Below, in pieces: positions 37,791 to 47,271 of a stretch of 64,000 bases of DNA (positions are counted from its first letter, which is position 1; each line of letters begins with the position of its first letter). Both the position numbers and the translations under genes were made by a program. The notes under the pieces are model-generated. The model saw only the letters and a list, made by a program, of their open reading frames with translations, had not been told where the DNA came from and searched no databases. This stretch comes from Streptomyces sp. RerS4 (GTDB taxonomy: Bacteria; Actinomycetota; Actinomycetes; Streptomycetales; Streptomycetaceae). The stretch covers positions 310,001 to 374,000 of the forward strand of contig NZ_CP097322.1 in assembly GCF_023515955.1 (NCBI RefSeq), in the 5' to 3' direction.

Positions 37791-38328
37791 GCGAGGCTCC
37801 GGTCCAGCTCCCACAGGCGTGCTGCGAAATGCCTCGCCGCGGGGCGACTTGACCGCCGCCCTCTCCGAGGACGCCCGCCACTCGGTACCTGCCGTCGATG
37901 ACTTCGCCGACGTGCCGTGCGCTCGCCTGCATCTCTCCGCGGTCGTGGGGGTGGTGGGGGTGGTGGGGATGAGGTGACGGTGGTTCAGGCGCTCCGGATG
38001 AGGCCCGGGTCGGCGAACTTGCCGCGCGCCCACGCCGGTGCGGTGTCCAGGTCGTCCCAGTGCGTGCCGTCGCGCCGCGGGTACGGGAAGACGTACGGGT
38101 CGCGGATGCCCGCCTTGCCGGTGCCGGAGCGACCGACCAGCAGGACGTGGCGGCGGGCGTGCGGGGCGAGCAGCGGCTCGGGCAGCAGCCGGTGCGTGCC
38201 CACCCGTACGGAGACCGGGCGAAGGTCGGGCAGGGCGCGGCGCCGCTCGCATCCGCCGGCAGTCCACGTGGTGGGCGCGGAGCGCGGCGGCGACGGGGGA
38301 GGGCCCAAGGCCGGCACGCTCTCCCCCG
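37791..38328. other. Intergenic DNA, no supportable gene
   Basis: Contains a short G+T-rich tract at 37945-37970. A minus-strand frame ending at 37985 has a protein-like tail (DPYVFPYPRRDGTHWDDLD) but no credible start or upstream domain, so it is at most a gene remnant. Confidence 0.4.
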
Positions 38329-38622
38329 CCGTGCAGGACCTGAGCCCGAAGGAGCGTCTGGTACTCACCACCCTGGCCCAGCGCCATCTGCGCCAGGAGC
38401 GGCACCCACAGCCGGCGTCGTGGAAGCGGGCCGCCGACGACCTGAACCGGGTCGCGGCGGTGCCCGTGGACGCCGAAGGCCGCCGCGCACCTGGTCGCCG
38501 CGGTCCGGGAACGTCTCTCGACGGGGAGGGCCGCCATCCCGGGACTGCTGCGCGTCGCCGGTGGCCGGCTCCGCCCGCCAGAGCGCTATGCCCGTATTGC
38601 CCGGATATTCTGGGAAGCGTGA
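38329..38622 (+). pseudogene. Relic of a helix-turn-helix (FHA-protein-type) gene, frameshifted
   Basis: Plus-strand frame one reads LSPKERLVLTTLAQRHLRQE then HPQPASWKRAADDLNRV, and after a one-base shift between about 38440 and 38470 continues WTPKAAAHLVAAVRERLS to a stop at 38620. From memory this is the C-terminal winged-helix segment found in Streptomyces FHA-domain proteins. The upstream FHA part is not recognisable. The relic stop overlaps the GTG of the phosphatase (GTGA), so the two were once an operon. Confidence 0.5.
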
Positions 38623-39710
38623 TCGAATCCGGACGGCCGCGGCTCCGTCGGCGCTACAGCCGGGGGATGCTCGTACGGCTGTCTCCGGTCATGTTGACCA
38701 TCGTGATCGCAAGCCTGGCCTACGCCACTCCGCCGGAGATGGCCTTCAGCCGCCTCCTGCCCGCGGCGCCGGCCCTGGCCGCCGCCATGTGGCCGGTCCT
38801 CCCCACCGTCCTGCTCGGCACGGTCTGCCTCTTCCTGATGATCGGCCTCAGCCTCGTCTTCCCCGATCTGGGTACGTGGTGGACGGCCGCGGGGATCATC
38901 GCGGTCACCGTGGCCGCCGCGTACGGAAGCCACGTCCGCCTCCAGCGGGAGCGCACCCTCTTCCAGGTGCGGCTCGTCGCCGAGGCGGCCCAGCAGGTGG
39001 TGCTGAGCCCCATGCCACGCCGCTTCGGGAAGGTCGAGATCGAGTCGCTGTACCTCGCGGCCGCGGCGGAGGCCCGCATCGGCGGGGACTTCTACGAGGT
39101 GGTCGACACGCCCTACGGGGTCAGGCTGCTCATCGGTGACGTGCGGGGCAAGGGCCTGCCGGCGGTGGGGGCGGCCGCGGCCATCGTCAACGCCTTCCGG
39201 GAGGCGGCCTACGGCGAGCCCGACCTGGTCGACGTCGCGCGCAGGCTGGACGCGAGCAGTACGCGGTACAACGCCGCCTTTCCCCCGGACGGGCCCATGG
39301 AGCGCTTCGCCACCGCCCTTCTCGCCGAGATCCCGCACGAGGCCGGACGTATCGACATCCTCAACTGCGGACACCCCCCGCCGCTCCTCCTGAACCGGGG
39401 GAACCTCCGCGTCCTGGAGCCCGCCACCCCCTCCCCCCTGCTCAGCCTCGCGGAACTGATCGGTGATCACTACAGCGTCGACACCTTCGAGTTCGCCCCC
39501 GGCGACCTGCTGCTCCTCTATACCGACGGGATCGCCGAGACCCGCGCCCGCGACGGCGAGTTCTTCCCGCTGGCGGCCTGGATGCGTCGACAGCCCCCGA
39601 GGCCGCCCCGCGAACTGCTCACGGCCCTCCACCGCGACCTCCTGCGCCACAGCAGAGGGCGCCTTGACGACGACATCGCCGCCCTCGCCGTACGCCTGCG
39701 CACACCCTGA
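38619..39710 (+). CDS. Membrane PP2C/SpoIIE-type protein phosphatase
   Basis: 363 aa. N-terminal hydrophobic segment with two to three helices (about 25-105: VMLTIVIASLAYATPP, PTVLLGTVCLFLMIGLSLVF), then a SpoIIE phosphatase domain: ARIGGDFYEVV (metal-binding Asp), LLIGDVRGKGLPAVG, DILNCGHPPPLLL, LLLLYTDGIAETRARDGEFF and DDDIAALAVRL. Such enzymes dephosphorylate anti-sigma-factor antagonists. GTG 38619 with GGGAAG just ahead; an ATG 50 bases in would remove the basic N-terminus RRRYSRG common to this group. No RsbV/RsbW partner is adjacent. Confidence 0.9.
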   Translation: MIESGRPRLRRRYSRGMLVRLSPVMLTIVIASLAYATPPEMAFSRLLPAAPALAAAMWPVLPTVLLGTVCLFLMIGLSLVFPDLGTWWTAAGIIAVTVAAAYGSHVRLQRERTLFQVRLVAEAAQQVVLSPMPRRFGKVEIESLYLAAAAEARIGGDFYEVVDTPYGVRLLIGDVRGKGLPAVGAAAAIVNAFREAAYGEPDLVDVARRLDASSTRYNAAFPPDGPMERFATALLAEIPHEAGRIDILNCGHPPPLLLNRGNLRVLEPATPSPLLSLAELIGDHYSVDTFEFAPGDLLLLYTDGIAETRARDGEFFPLAAWMRRQPPRPPRELLTALHRDLLRHSRGRLDDDIAALAVRLRTP

Positions 39711-39756
39711 GGATTCGCTCCCGCGTTCGAGGCTCGGTCGGGGGCGGGGTGCGGGG

Positions 39757-40350
39757 TCAGCCGCTGTGCCGGCGGAGTTCCCCCGTGCCCAGGGCGATGG
39801 TGACGCGAGGCCGCATGGGCCCATCACCGCGGCGGGACAGCAGCACGATCTCGTCGACCCGCGCCGACGTGCTGCCCAGCCGGGCGGCACACTCCGCTGC
39901 CAGGCCCCGCGGGTCACGGGTGCGTCCCAGTGACAGGTGGGGCGTGAAAGTCGAGGATCGTCCGCAGCGGGGGAACGGCTCGACCAGCGCGCGCTGAAGC
40001 GCCGTCCAGGGGGCGAGGCCGGCCGCGGCGGGGTCGAGCCATACGGTGGCGTAGGCGCGGTGCCGGAAGGCGCGCACACCGCTGAGACGGATGGCGAACG
40101 GCTCCCTGGCGGCTGCCGCGGCGGCCAGCAGCGCGGCCGCCTCCACGAAGTCGGCCTCCGGGACGAAGCCGAAGACCAGGTTCACATGGGGTGGCCAGCG
40201 ACGGATCTGCGGGTCGTGCACGGCACGGATGCTCTGAATGGCCGGCCACGATCCGGCCGGCGGAAGCCACGCGAGGGCGGTCCGGGGCGTCGGAGCCGAC
40301 TCCACGAACCCCGGGACACCGGCGCGGGCAGCGGTCGGGGTCTGGTTCAC
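39757..40350 (-). CDS. 2'-5' RNA ligase/2H phosphoesterase family protein
   Basis: 197 aa. Two HxS/T-type motifs mark the fold: [11 protein letters not shown] (about residue 53; the second position is H-V-N) and FTPHLSLGR (about residue 138, H-L-S). First motif deviates from HxT/S (Asn at the last position), so activity may be altered. GTG start at 40350. Family members act on cyclic phosphodiesters of RNA ends or nucleotides; the cellular role in actinobacteria is unclear. It converges on the PP2C phosphatase gene. Confidence 0.82.
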   Translation of the reverse strand: MNQTPTAARAGVPGFVESAPTPRTALAWLPPAGSWPAIQSIRAVHDPQIRRWPPHVNLVFGFVPEADFVEAAALLAAAAAAREPFAIRLSGVRAFRHRAYATVWLDPAAAGLAPWTALQRALVEPFPRCGRSSTFTPHLSLGRTRDPRGLAAECAARLGSTSARVDEIVLLSRRGDGPMRPRVTIALGTGELRRHSG

Positions 40351-40534
40351 ATGACCATGATGACTCCGTCGGAGCTCTCGCTCCGAAACCCACAGATCAC
40401 GCCGCTGACCAGGCAGACAGCTCCCTGCCGCCCCGGGCGCGCCCTGCGCGGGGCCGTCAGGTGCGCCAGCATGGTTGCAGAAGCGCCGGCGCAGGGGGAG
40501 CCCCAGCGAAAACCCGTGGTGACAGGAGCGGAAG

Positions 40535-41089
40535 ATGTCCTTGCTTGTTTCAGCGCTCACCGCCGTCCTGGCCGTCGGCTTGCCCTTGGGCGGGGTCGAC
40601 GGCCAGGACGTGACGGTGAAGGAGTCCTTCCAGGCGGCCGATGAACGGCCCACACCCCAGGCGGTCACGTTCGACCCCGAAGCGGTACCGGTCGGCGGCG
40701 AGGTCACCGTCACCGAGCGGGTCGGGCGCGACGTCACCCGGGTGGAGCTGCGGCTCGACGGCGTCGAGGCGAACCGTACGTTCGGCGCGCACGTACACCA
40801 GAAGCCGTGCGGCAGCGAGCCGAACGCCTCCGGGCCGCACTACCAGAACACCGCGGACCCCAAACAGCCCTCGACGGACCCCAAGTACGCCAACCCCCAC
40901 AACGAGGTGTGGCTCGACATCACCACCGACCGCGACGGCAGGGGAACCTCGGCATCCACCACGTCCTGGCAGTTCCGCGACGGTGGGGCCCGCTCCGTGG
41001 TGATCCACGACCACGCCACCCACACGGCACCCGGCGAAGCCGGCACGGCCGGGGCGCGGCTCGCCTGCGTCAACGTGTCGTTCAAGTAG
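40535..41089 (+). CDS. Secreted Cu/Zn superoxide dismutase-like protein
   Basis: 184 aa with a Sec signal peptide ([19 protein letters not shown]). Sod_Cu fold: copper-site histidines in [11 protein letters not shown], bridging region [18 protein letters not shown], and [13 protein letters not shown]. The closing [13 protein letters not shown] supplies the second disulfide Cys. Actinobacterial members are often degenerate, and some metal ligands here are hard to place without alignment, so dismutase activity is likely but not certain. GGAGCGGAAG directly before ATG. Confidence 0.85.
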   Translation: MSLLVSALTAVLAVGLPLGGVDGQDVTVKESFQAADERPTPQAVTFDPEAVPVGGEVTVTERVGRDVTRVELRLDGVEANRTFGAHVHQKPCGSEPNASGPHYQNTADPKQPSTDPKYANPHNEVWLDITTDRDGRGTSASTTSWQFRDGGARSVVIHDHATHTAPGEAGTAGARLACVNVSFK

Positions 41090-41194
41090 CAGGCACCCGT
41101 TCCGGGGGGCGGCGAAGTCGACGTGCTCGTCATGCACCTGACCAGCTGAGATATGTTGTGCGTCTCATTGCGGGACGACGTACGGAGCACGTGC

Positions 41195-42313
41195 ATGACG
41201 CAGAACAGCCGGCCGGGAGCGCACGGGCGCGGTGGGGACGGCGCCCCGCAGTGGGGAGGGTGGCCGGCGGCGGCGCCTCGGCCCGGGGTGATACCCCTGC
41301 GCCCCCTGACCCTCGGTGACATCGTCAGTGGATGCTTCGCGACCCTGCGCGGGCACGGGAAGACGCTCGTCGGTGTGCTGCTCGCCGTGCAGGGCATCGT
41401 CCTGACCGTGATGGCCGTCGCCGCGGGCATCACCGTGGCCACGGTCCACGCCCACATCGAGCCCGTCTTCGATGCGCCGTACGGCGAGGCTCCGGCGTCC
41501 GAGCACGTCGTGCCGCTGGTGGTCGCCGCCGCCGTCCTGTTCGTGCTGCTCTTCGTCATCGGCATGCTCGGCGTATCGGTCATCGCCGCGGTCTGCCCGG
41601 CCGTCCTGAGGGAGGCCGTGACGGGACGTCCCACCACCTTCCGCGCGATGTGGCGGGCCTCCGTCCGGCGGGCCCCCGCGGTGGCCGGCGCGTTGTTCCT
41701 CAGCGCCCTGATCGCGGGGTCCCCGGTGTTCCTCGCCCTGGCGGTGTGGGGAGCACTGGTCGCGTCCGTCGACTCCCACGGCAGCGCGTTCGCACTCCTC
41801 GGCGTCCTCCCGCTCCTGATGCTGGCCGCCGCGCCGCTGTCCGTGTGGCTCAGTACCCGCTACAGCCTGGCCTCGGCCGTCGTGGTGCTGGAGGACGCGC
41901 ATCCGGTCACCGGTCTGCGGCGCTCGGTCGCGCTCGTGCGGGGCGACTGGTGGCGGATCTTCGGCATCACCATCCTCGCCGGTCTGCTGGCGGGCGCGAT
42001 CGCGTACGTGATCCAGCTCCCGTTCCACCTCATCGGCACGTTCGCGCTGATGCCCGCCGCCGCGGCGATGCCCTACGGCGACGACGCCTCGGCGGGGGTC
42101 GTCGTCGCCCTGGTGTTCGCCCTGTTCCTCATCCTGGTCGCCGGCGCCGCCGGCCAGGCCTTCCAGATCGGATTCACCCAGCTGGCGAGCGCCCTGCTGT
42201 ACGTCGACCAGCGCATCCGGCGCGAAGGCCTCGCCGAGGCCCTCCTCACCGACCTCGCCACCGCTGCCGCGACCGCGGCCCCGGGCGCCGCTACGCCGCG
42301 CCCGCCGAGCTGA
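41195..42313 (+). CDS. Integral membrane protein, glycerophosphoryl diester phosphodiesterase-like membrane domain
   Basis: 372 aa. Gly/Pro-rich cytoplasmic N-terminus, then IPLRPLTLGDIVSGCFATLR, a motif that opens a common family of actinobacterial six- to eight-helix membrane proteins, and later ASAVVVLEDAHPVTGLRRS plus GDWWRIFGITILAGLL. C-terminus LLYVDQRIRREGL is also typical. ATG 41195 has CGGAG seven bases upstream. No enzymatic motif; role unknown. It converges on and overlaps the end of the conservon by 23 bases. Confidence 0.82.
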   Translation: MTQNSRPGAHGRGGDGAPQWGGWPAAAPRPGVIPLRPLTLGDIVSGCFATLRGHGKTLVGVLLAVQGIVLTVMAVAAGITVATVHAHIEPVFDAPYGEAPASEHVVPLVVAAAVLFVLLFVIGMLGVSVIAAVCPAVLREAVTGRPTTFRAMWRASVRRAPAVAGALFLSALIAGSPVFLALAVWGALVASVDSHGSAFALLGVLPLLMLAAAPLSVWLSTRYSLASAVVVLEDAHPVTGLRRSVALVRGDWWRIFGITILAGLLAGAIAYVIQLPFHLIGTFALMPAAAAMPYGDDASAGVVVALVFALFLILVAGAAGQAFQIGFTQLASALLYVDQRIRREGLAEALLTDLATAAATAAPGAATPRPPS

Positions 42314-42923
42314 TCAGTACGTCGAGGAGGGCGAGGAGCGCGTCCCGTACGTCGCCGCGGGCGCGGGCGTCGAGCAGGAGGACGGGCGTGGCCGGGTCGC
42401 GCAGGTGCAGCGCGGAGGCGATCTCCTCGGCGGTGTAGGGCTGTTCGCCGTGGAAGCAGTTCGCGGCCACGACGAACGGCAGCCCGCGGCTCTCGAAGAA
42501 GTCGACGGCCGGGAAGCCACGGTCCAGGCGCCGCGTGTCGACGAGGACGAGCGCGCCGAGGGCGCCGCCCAGCAGGTCGTCCCACATGAACCAGAAGCGT
42601 TCCTGGCCCGGGGTGCCGAACAGGTAGAGGACGACTCCCGCGTCGGCGAGGGTGAGCCGGCCGAAGTCCATGGCCACGGTGGTGACGGCCTTGGACTCGA
42701 TGCCGTCGAGGTCGTCCACGCCCACGCCGGCGGCGGTCAAACGCTCCTCCGTACGCAGCGGCTCGATCTCGGAGATCGTCTCGACCAGGGTCGTCTTGCC
42801 GACGCCGAAGCCACCCGCGATGAGGATCTTGACAGGCGACACCTGTCCGGGTCCGGCAGCCTGGGCGGGCAGGGTGGATGGGGCGGACGGGGTGGATGGG
42901 GCGTATCCGTCATATCCGGGCAA
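42291..42923 (-). CDS. cvnD: Conservon GTPase-like ATP/GTP-binding protein CvnD
   Basis: 210 aa small Ras/Rag-like GTPase of the conservon signalling complex. P-loop GGFGVGKTTLVE near residue 38, switch/Walker B VAMDFGRLTL, G3-type LYLFGTPGQERFWFMWD and a base-recognition region VAANCFHG. Start is TTG 42923 with AGGGA five bases ahead, 14 bases inside cvnC; a GTG at the P-loop strand is an alternative. Acts with CvnA-C at the membrane in a G-protein-like switch, as described for Streptomyces conservons. Confidence 0.92.
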   Translation of the reverse strand: MPGYDGYAPSTPSAPSTLPAQAAGPGQVSPVKILIAGGFGVGKTTLVETISEIEPLRTEERLTAAGVGVDDLDGIESKAVTTVAMDFGRLTLADAGVVLYLFGTPGQERFWFMWDDLLGGALGALVLVDTRRLDRGFPAVDFFESRGLPFVVAANCFHGEQPYTAEEIASALHLRDPATPVLLLDARARGDVRDALLALLDVLISSAGAA

Positions 42924-43326
42924 GGTTGTCCCTGATTCTCATGAGCAGGTGGACGTTGGTGGTCTCCGCCCCCTCCAGGGGCGGCCGGTGGTGGATCAGC
43001 CCGCGGTCCGCGAGCTCGCCGAGCAGCAGCGTCATCGGGGTGAGGCGGATCCCCATCCGCGCCGCGATCTCGGCGACCGCCCGGCCGCCCGGCGGGGCGC
43101 ACATGGCCAGGACGGCCTGCCATTCGGTGGGCAGGCCGGCCTGGGCATCGACACCGACGGCCGCCGTGATCGTGGTGTCCATGGTGAGAACCGTGTGCGG
43201 CGCGGCGGTCCGACCGTCCGTCAGCGCGTACAGCCGGGTCCGGCGGCGGCCGCCGCGCCGCGGTTCCTCGGGCTCGGGCCTCTGCGGCTCGGGCAACCCG
43301 GACTCGGGCATGTCGGAATCGGCCAT
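42910..43326 (-). CDS. cvnC: Conservon DUF742 protein CvnC
   Basis: 138 aa. DUF742 core RLYALTDGRTAAPHTVLTMD, winged-helix-like RAVAEIAARMGIRLTPM and TLLLGELADRGLIHHRPP, ending VHLLMRIRDNLARI. Preceded by an acidic Pro/Glu-rich tail. ATG 43326 overlaps the cvnB stop by one base (TAATG); its end overlaps cvnD. Component of the CvnA-D complex. Confidence 0.93.
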   Translation of the reverse strand: MADSDMPESGLPEPQRPEPEEPRRGGRRRTRLYALTDGRTAAPHTVLTMDTTITAAVGVDAQAGLPTEWQAVLAMCAPPGGRAVAEIAARMGIRLTPMTLLLGELADRGLIHHRPPLEGAETTNVHLLMRIRDNLARI

Positions 43327-43745
43327 TACGGCTTCGGGGCCGCGGACCGCTCGGGGGTGCCCAGCCATTCGCCGAGCGCCTGGGCGGTGCGTACGGCCTC
43401 GCCGCCCAGCTCGCCGAGGCGGGCCTTGCGGGAGGTCACCACGATGAGCGTGCTGCCCTCACCGCATCCGACGACGCAGAAGTACCGGTCGTCCATCTCG
43501 ACCAGCTGGCGGATCACCCGGCCGCCGTCGATCTCCCGGGATATCGCCTTCATCGTGGCGGCGATCCCGGAGGCCGCGGCCGCCATGCGCTCCGACTGGT
43601 CCCGGTCGAGGAGATAGGCGCTGAGCGGGATCCCGTCGTTGGAGAGGAGTACGGCTCCCTGGATGCCGGCGATCCGGCTCAGGTTGTTGTCGAGGACACT
43701 GAAAATCATGTCGGTTGACGTCGCGGAGGAGTCGGGGTTCGTCAT
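43326..43745 (-). CDS. cvnB: Conservon roadblock/LC7 protein CvnB
   Basis: 139 aa roadblock/LC7 domain (FSVLDNNLSRIAGIQGAVLL, YLLDRDQSERMAAAASGI, FCVVGCGEGSTLIVV). In conservons CvnB binds and regulates the GTPase CvnD, like a GAP/GEF scaffold. ATG overlaps the cvnA stop by four bases. Confidence 0.93.
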   Translation of the reverse strand: MTNPDSSATSTDMIFSVLDNNLSRIAGIQGAVLLSNDGIPLSAYLLDRDQSERMAAAASGIAATMKAISREIDGGRVIRQLVEMDDRYFCVVGCGEGSTLIVVTSRKARLGELGGEAVRTAQALGEWLGTPERSAAPKP

Positions 43746-46072
43746 CGCTGGTCCTGTTCCTGTCTGAGCTCGGCTTCCACCTTCTGCGTCCCCTCTTCGT
43801 AGTCCGCCCAGGCGTCGGCCACCTCTTCGGGGGTGGCCGTGTCCGTTCCGGTGCCCGGCTCCGGCGCTCGCGGTCCGAGCAGTTGCCGGGTCATGTGGGT
43901 CTGCGGGACACGCTCCGGGAGGGCGGGGCGGGCGCCACCCGGTCGGGCGCCGCCGTCCCCGGTCACGGGTCGGAGTACGGGCGTACGCGGCGCCAGTACC
44001 GGTACCGCTACCGGTACCGGCCGCTCGGCGAGGGCCCGGGGCGGGCCCGGCGAGACCGGCGCCGGTTGTACGGGGAGGGGTATGGGGGCGGGGGCGGCGG
44101 ACTCGGGGGTGACCGCCGCGGCGGGGGCGGCCGTCGACACCAGCAGCTCCCGCGGCAGTATGACGACCGCCGAGGTGCCCCCGAACACCGAACGCCTCAG
44201 GGTGACCTTGGCCTTGAGCTGGTCGGCGAGGTGGCCGACCACGAACAGGCCCAGCCGGTGCGCGTTCTCGGCGAGTTCGGAGTACGGCGGCGCCGAGTGC
44301 AGGCGCCGGTTCATCTCCTCGTAGCCCGTCGTGCCCACGCGCGGGCCGCGGTCCTCTATCTCCACCGACAGACCGTCCGCGACCAGTTCGGCCCGGATGA
44401 CCACCTTCGACCTCGGTGGGGAGAACCGGGTGGCGTTGTCCAGGAGTTCCGCCAGCAGGTGGCTGATCTGGCTGATGACGCTCGGTTCGACGCTCGCCTC
44501 GTCCAGCGCGTGCCGTTCGATCCGCCGGAAGTCCTCGACCTCCGCCGCGGCCTCGCGCAGCAGGTCGGCGACGCGCATCGGCTCGGTGTGCGGGTCGGGG
44601 ATCTCGCCGCCGGATAGGATGAGCAGGTTCTCGATCTGCCGCCGCATGCCGACGGTCAGCTGGTCGGAGCGCATCAACTCGGCGAGCAGCGCCTCGTCGT
44701 GGCCGAAGGTGTCCTGGATGTCCTCGGTGAGGCTCAGCTGGCGGCTGACCAGGTTCCCGGTGCGCGAGGCGATGCCGGAGGCGAACATGCCGAACCCGTG
44801 GCGCTCGGCCGCGAGCTGCCGGTGGCCGTCCACGGACACGGCGACGACCCGTGCGAACGCGTCGTTGATGCGTCCGACCTCGTCCTGGTCCCCGCTCACC
44901 TTCGGCAGCACCTCGTCATCGACGGGCCGGCCGCGGTGCAGCCGGGCCACGATGTCCGGCAGCGTCTCGTCGGCGATGGCGACGGTGCGTTCGTGCAGCC
45001 CGCGCAGCCGGCGGAGCACCGAACGGGTGGTGAGCACGACGACGCCGACGACGAGCAGCAGCCCGCCGGCGCTGCCGCCCACCAGCCAGTAGAGCTCGGT
45101 CTCCAGCTCGGAGGCGTTCGCGTCGGCGTGCACGAGCAGGTCGCGCGAGCGCTGGGCGCTGATCTCGGCCAGCTGCGTCGCGAACACCTGGTGCGCCGCC
45201 GGCCAGTCGCCGACGTCGGCCGGCAGTTTCATCCCGGAATCGGTGATCTTGTGCTGGGCGACGATCGCGTTCTCGACGCGGAGCTTCGTCTTCCAGGCGT
45301 CCGAGGTGGTGATCCGCTCGTACGTCTGCTTCTCGCCGGCCGGCAGGTACGGCACGATCCACGTGTCGTACAGATGCCGATGCGACCCGGAGTTGCTGAG
45401 GAACTCGCCGAAGGCGGCGGGCGTCAGCTCTCTGGACGGTCCGGCCAGCGTGAGGATCGTGTCCTGGCGGGCCAGCATCTCGCCGGCCGAGATCATGGCG
45501 ACGACCGGGCGGCTCTCCTCGACGAGCCCGGCGTCGTCCGCGTGGCTGAACGCCCCCTGGTAGAGGCCGGTGATCCCGTCGATGACGTCGTTGTAGTACG
45601 CCATCGTCTGCGCGGCGACGCCGTTGCGGGCGTCCGCGTGCGAGCGGAAGGCGGCCAGCCGGTCGAGGCGGGACTTGACGGCCCGCGCCTGTTCCGCGGC
45701 CTGCGGGGACTCCGCCTGGTCTTCGGTCGCCAGGCGCCGGAACTCGGCCGCGGCCTGGTCGGTGGCCGCCCTGCGCTCGCGCAGGTCGCTGTCACGGACG
45801 GGGGCGCCCGCCCAACGCGCGGCGGTCACCTTGCGTTCCGCCTGGAGCGCGACCATGAGCCGGTACAGCGGCTCGCCGATCCGCTTGCTGGTCGCCAGGT
45901 CGGCGCGCAGGTGATCGGCCTGCTCCAGGAGCCGTTCGGCGGTGACCGCCACCTGGGCGCCCATGGCCACGGTGGGGACGACCGCGAGCAGGATCAGCAG
46001 CGTACGGAGGCGCACGACGCGCCGTCTTCGGGCCGTCGACGGCCTTGGGGTGCCTTCAGGTATGGCAGACAT
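43742..46072 (-). CDS. cvnA: Conservon sensor histidine kinase-like protein CvnA
   Basis: 776 aa membrane sensor. First helix TLLILLAVVPTVAMGAQVAV, extracytoplasmic NIT-like sensor (about 50-310), second helix GLLLVVGVVVLTTRSV, HAMP-like linker, then a dimerisation region and HATPase_c: LAELLDNATRFSPP, EDRGPRVG, LFVVGHLADQLKAK. No obvious phospho-acceptor His box is seen, as in other CvnA proteins. Long Pro/Ala tail at the C-terminus (about 640-776). Leads the four-gene overlapping operon cvnABCD; no cytochrome P450 gene follows, unlike some conservons. Confidence 0.92.
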   Translation of the reverse strand: MSAIPEGTPRPSTARRRRVVRLRTLLILLAVVPTVAMGAQVAVTAERLLEQADHLRADLATSKRIGEPLYRLMVALQAERKVTAARWAGAPVRDSDLRERRAATDQAAAEFRRLATEDQAESPQAAEQARAVKSRLDRLAAFRSHADARNGVAAQTMAYYNDVIDGITGLYQGAFSHADDAGLVEESRPVVAMISAGEMLARQDTILTLAGPSRELTPAAFGEFLSNSGSHRHLYDTWIVPYLPAGEKQTYERITTSDAWKTKLRVENAIVAQHKITDSGMKLPADVGDWPAAHQVFATQLAEISAQRSRDLLVHADANASELETELYWLVGGSAGGLLLVVGVVVLTTRSVLRRLRGLHERTVAIADETLPDIVARLHRGRPVDDEVLPKVSGDQDEVGRINDAFARVVAVSVDGHRQLAAERHGFGMFASGIASRTGNLVSRQLSLTEDIQDTFGHDEALLAELMRSDQLTVGMRRQIENLLILSGGEIPDPHTEPMRVADLLREAAAEVEDFRRIERHALDEASVEPSVISQISHLLAELLDNATRFSPPRSKVVIRAELVADGLSVEIEDRGPRVGTTGYEEMNRRLHSAPPYSELAENAHRLGLFVVGHLADQLKAKVTLRRSVFGGTSAVVILPRELLVSTAAPAAAVTPESAAPAPIPLPVQPAPVSPGPPRALAERPVPVAVPVLAPRTPVLRPVTGDGGARPGGARPALPERVPQTHMTRQLLGPRAPEPGTGTDTATPEEVADAWADYEEGTQKVEAELRQEQDQR

Positions 46073-46224
46073 CGGTCCTCGAAAAACGGCGGGCGGGATC
46101 GCACGAGCGAGAGGGGCCGATCATAACCAGCCACAACGCACACTTACAGCCGTGCCCGCTCCCACAAAGCCACTGATGACCGAAGAATCGGAACGAACCC
46201 CTCCGAGCGATGGTCGAGATCCTG

Positions 46225-46802
46225 TCAGAGGTCGCGGGTGTCGTGCGGTTCGCCGTCGGCCTGCTGCAGCTCGGTGTCGGCGAGCGGGATCTTCTCCGAC
46301 TACGCGCTCCAGGTGGCGATGTCCTCGGCACGCTCGCCCAGCGCGGTCGAGGTCGAGATGAGGACCGCCAGGGCGCCCGATCGACGTCCGGGGCGTTCTG
46401 GCCGTATGTGCGCAGAGCCGAGTCGACTGTCCGGAACGCGGCACGGTCGTCGTTCTTGAACTCGCGCAGGACGCGGGCGTTGTCGAGCGCTTTGGCCGGC
46501 CCTTGAAGCTTCTTCGAACCGCCCTACTCAAGCTCGGTCGGCTCGTCGCGCTGGATGAAGAAGACCGAGTTGCCGAACGGGGCAACCAGGGTGGAACGGC
46601 CGGCACCGGTGCGGAATCGCGTGATCCGCGGCCTTCCGGTGGCGAGGGCCTTGCCGTAGGCGCGCCGCATGGCTTGGACGAAGGCGGCGTGGTTCGGGGC
46701 GACCGAGTCCACCATCACCAGGCACGCGCCGCCGTCCTCGCGCGCCGGGTCGTGACCCGCGGGCGCCTTGACGAAGTGCAGGTCGAAGCCGCTCCAGCGC
46801 AA
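46225..46802 (-). pseudogene. Glyoxalase/VOC-family protein remnant with stop and frameshift
   Basis: Open part (46802-46524): LRWSGFDLHFVKAPAGHDP, RFRTGAGRSTLVAPFGNSVF and FIQRDEP, the C-terminal half of a VOC-type protein. The same frame continues past a TAG after ELE as GGSKKLQGPAKALDNARVLR and EFKNDDRAAFRTVDSALRT, then a frameshift leads to ALAVLISTSTALGERAEDIA, a second TAG, and a tail ending at 46225. The 5' half is missing. So this is a decayed gene, not a functional one, left upstream of the conservon. Confidence 0.6.
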
Positions 46803-46896
46803 CGCCAGGGACCGGGATTTCCGCCTATGAAGGCCGGCCGGGGCAACGGGTAAGGCCGTGCCGCGACCTCCGACGAAAGTGAGCCGGCAGCGTGCT

Positions 46897-47271
46897 TTAC
46901 CGCTCTGCGAGCAGGACCGAGTTGTACGGGGTGTAGTCGTAGTCGGCGTACGAGCCGGCCGGCTGGACGCCCTGGCAGCCGGTGCCGTTGTACCCCGTGC
47001 AGTTGCGGGCGATGGCGCCGCCCGTCTGGTTGTTGAAGAGCCTCTTCACGCCGAACTGGTTGCCGAGGTTGTGGGCACCGTAGGTGTACCACTTGTACGT
47101 GGGGCGCCCACCGTTCCACGAGGCGTTCGGGTAGAGGCACACATACCCGGACGGACACCCCTGGTACGTCCCCGCGGCCACGCTGTCCTCGACGCCGTGC
47201 GCGGCGGTGGCGGGCAGGGACAGGGCCAGCGCGGCGGTGCCGGCGACGGCGGCCCGCATCATGATCGTCAT
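46897..47271 (-). CDS. Secreted peptidase inhibitor family I36-like protein
   Basis: 124 aa with signal peptide (RAAVAGTAALALSLPATAAHG). Mature part CPSGYVCLYPNASWNGG is the I36 (SMI) beta-crystallin-like motif, followed by GNQFGVKRLFNNQTGGA and a C-terminal cysteine pair in NCTGYNGTGC. Founding member inhibits a metalloprotease; most Streptomyces copies are uncharacterised. Weak ribosome site; ATG codons at 47271 and 47259 are both possible. Confidence 0.85.
   Translation of the reverse strand: MTIMMRAAVAGTAALALSLPATAAHGVEDSVAAGTYQGCPSGYVCLYPNASWNGGRPTYKWYTYGAHNLGNQFGVKRLFNNQTGGAIARNCTGYNGTGCQGVQPAGSYADYDYTPYNSVLLAER

Noticed and set aside
37985..38371. Minus-strand frame with a VLLVGRSGTGK Walker-like string
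   Set aside because: No further ATPase motifs, an Arg/Pro-rich start and no ribosome site; the string arises opposite other degraded sequence.
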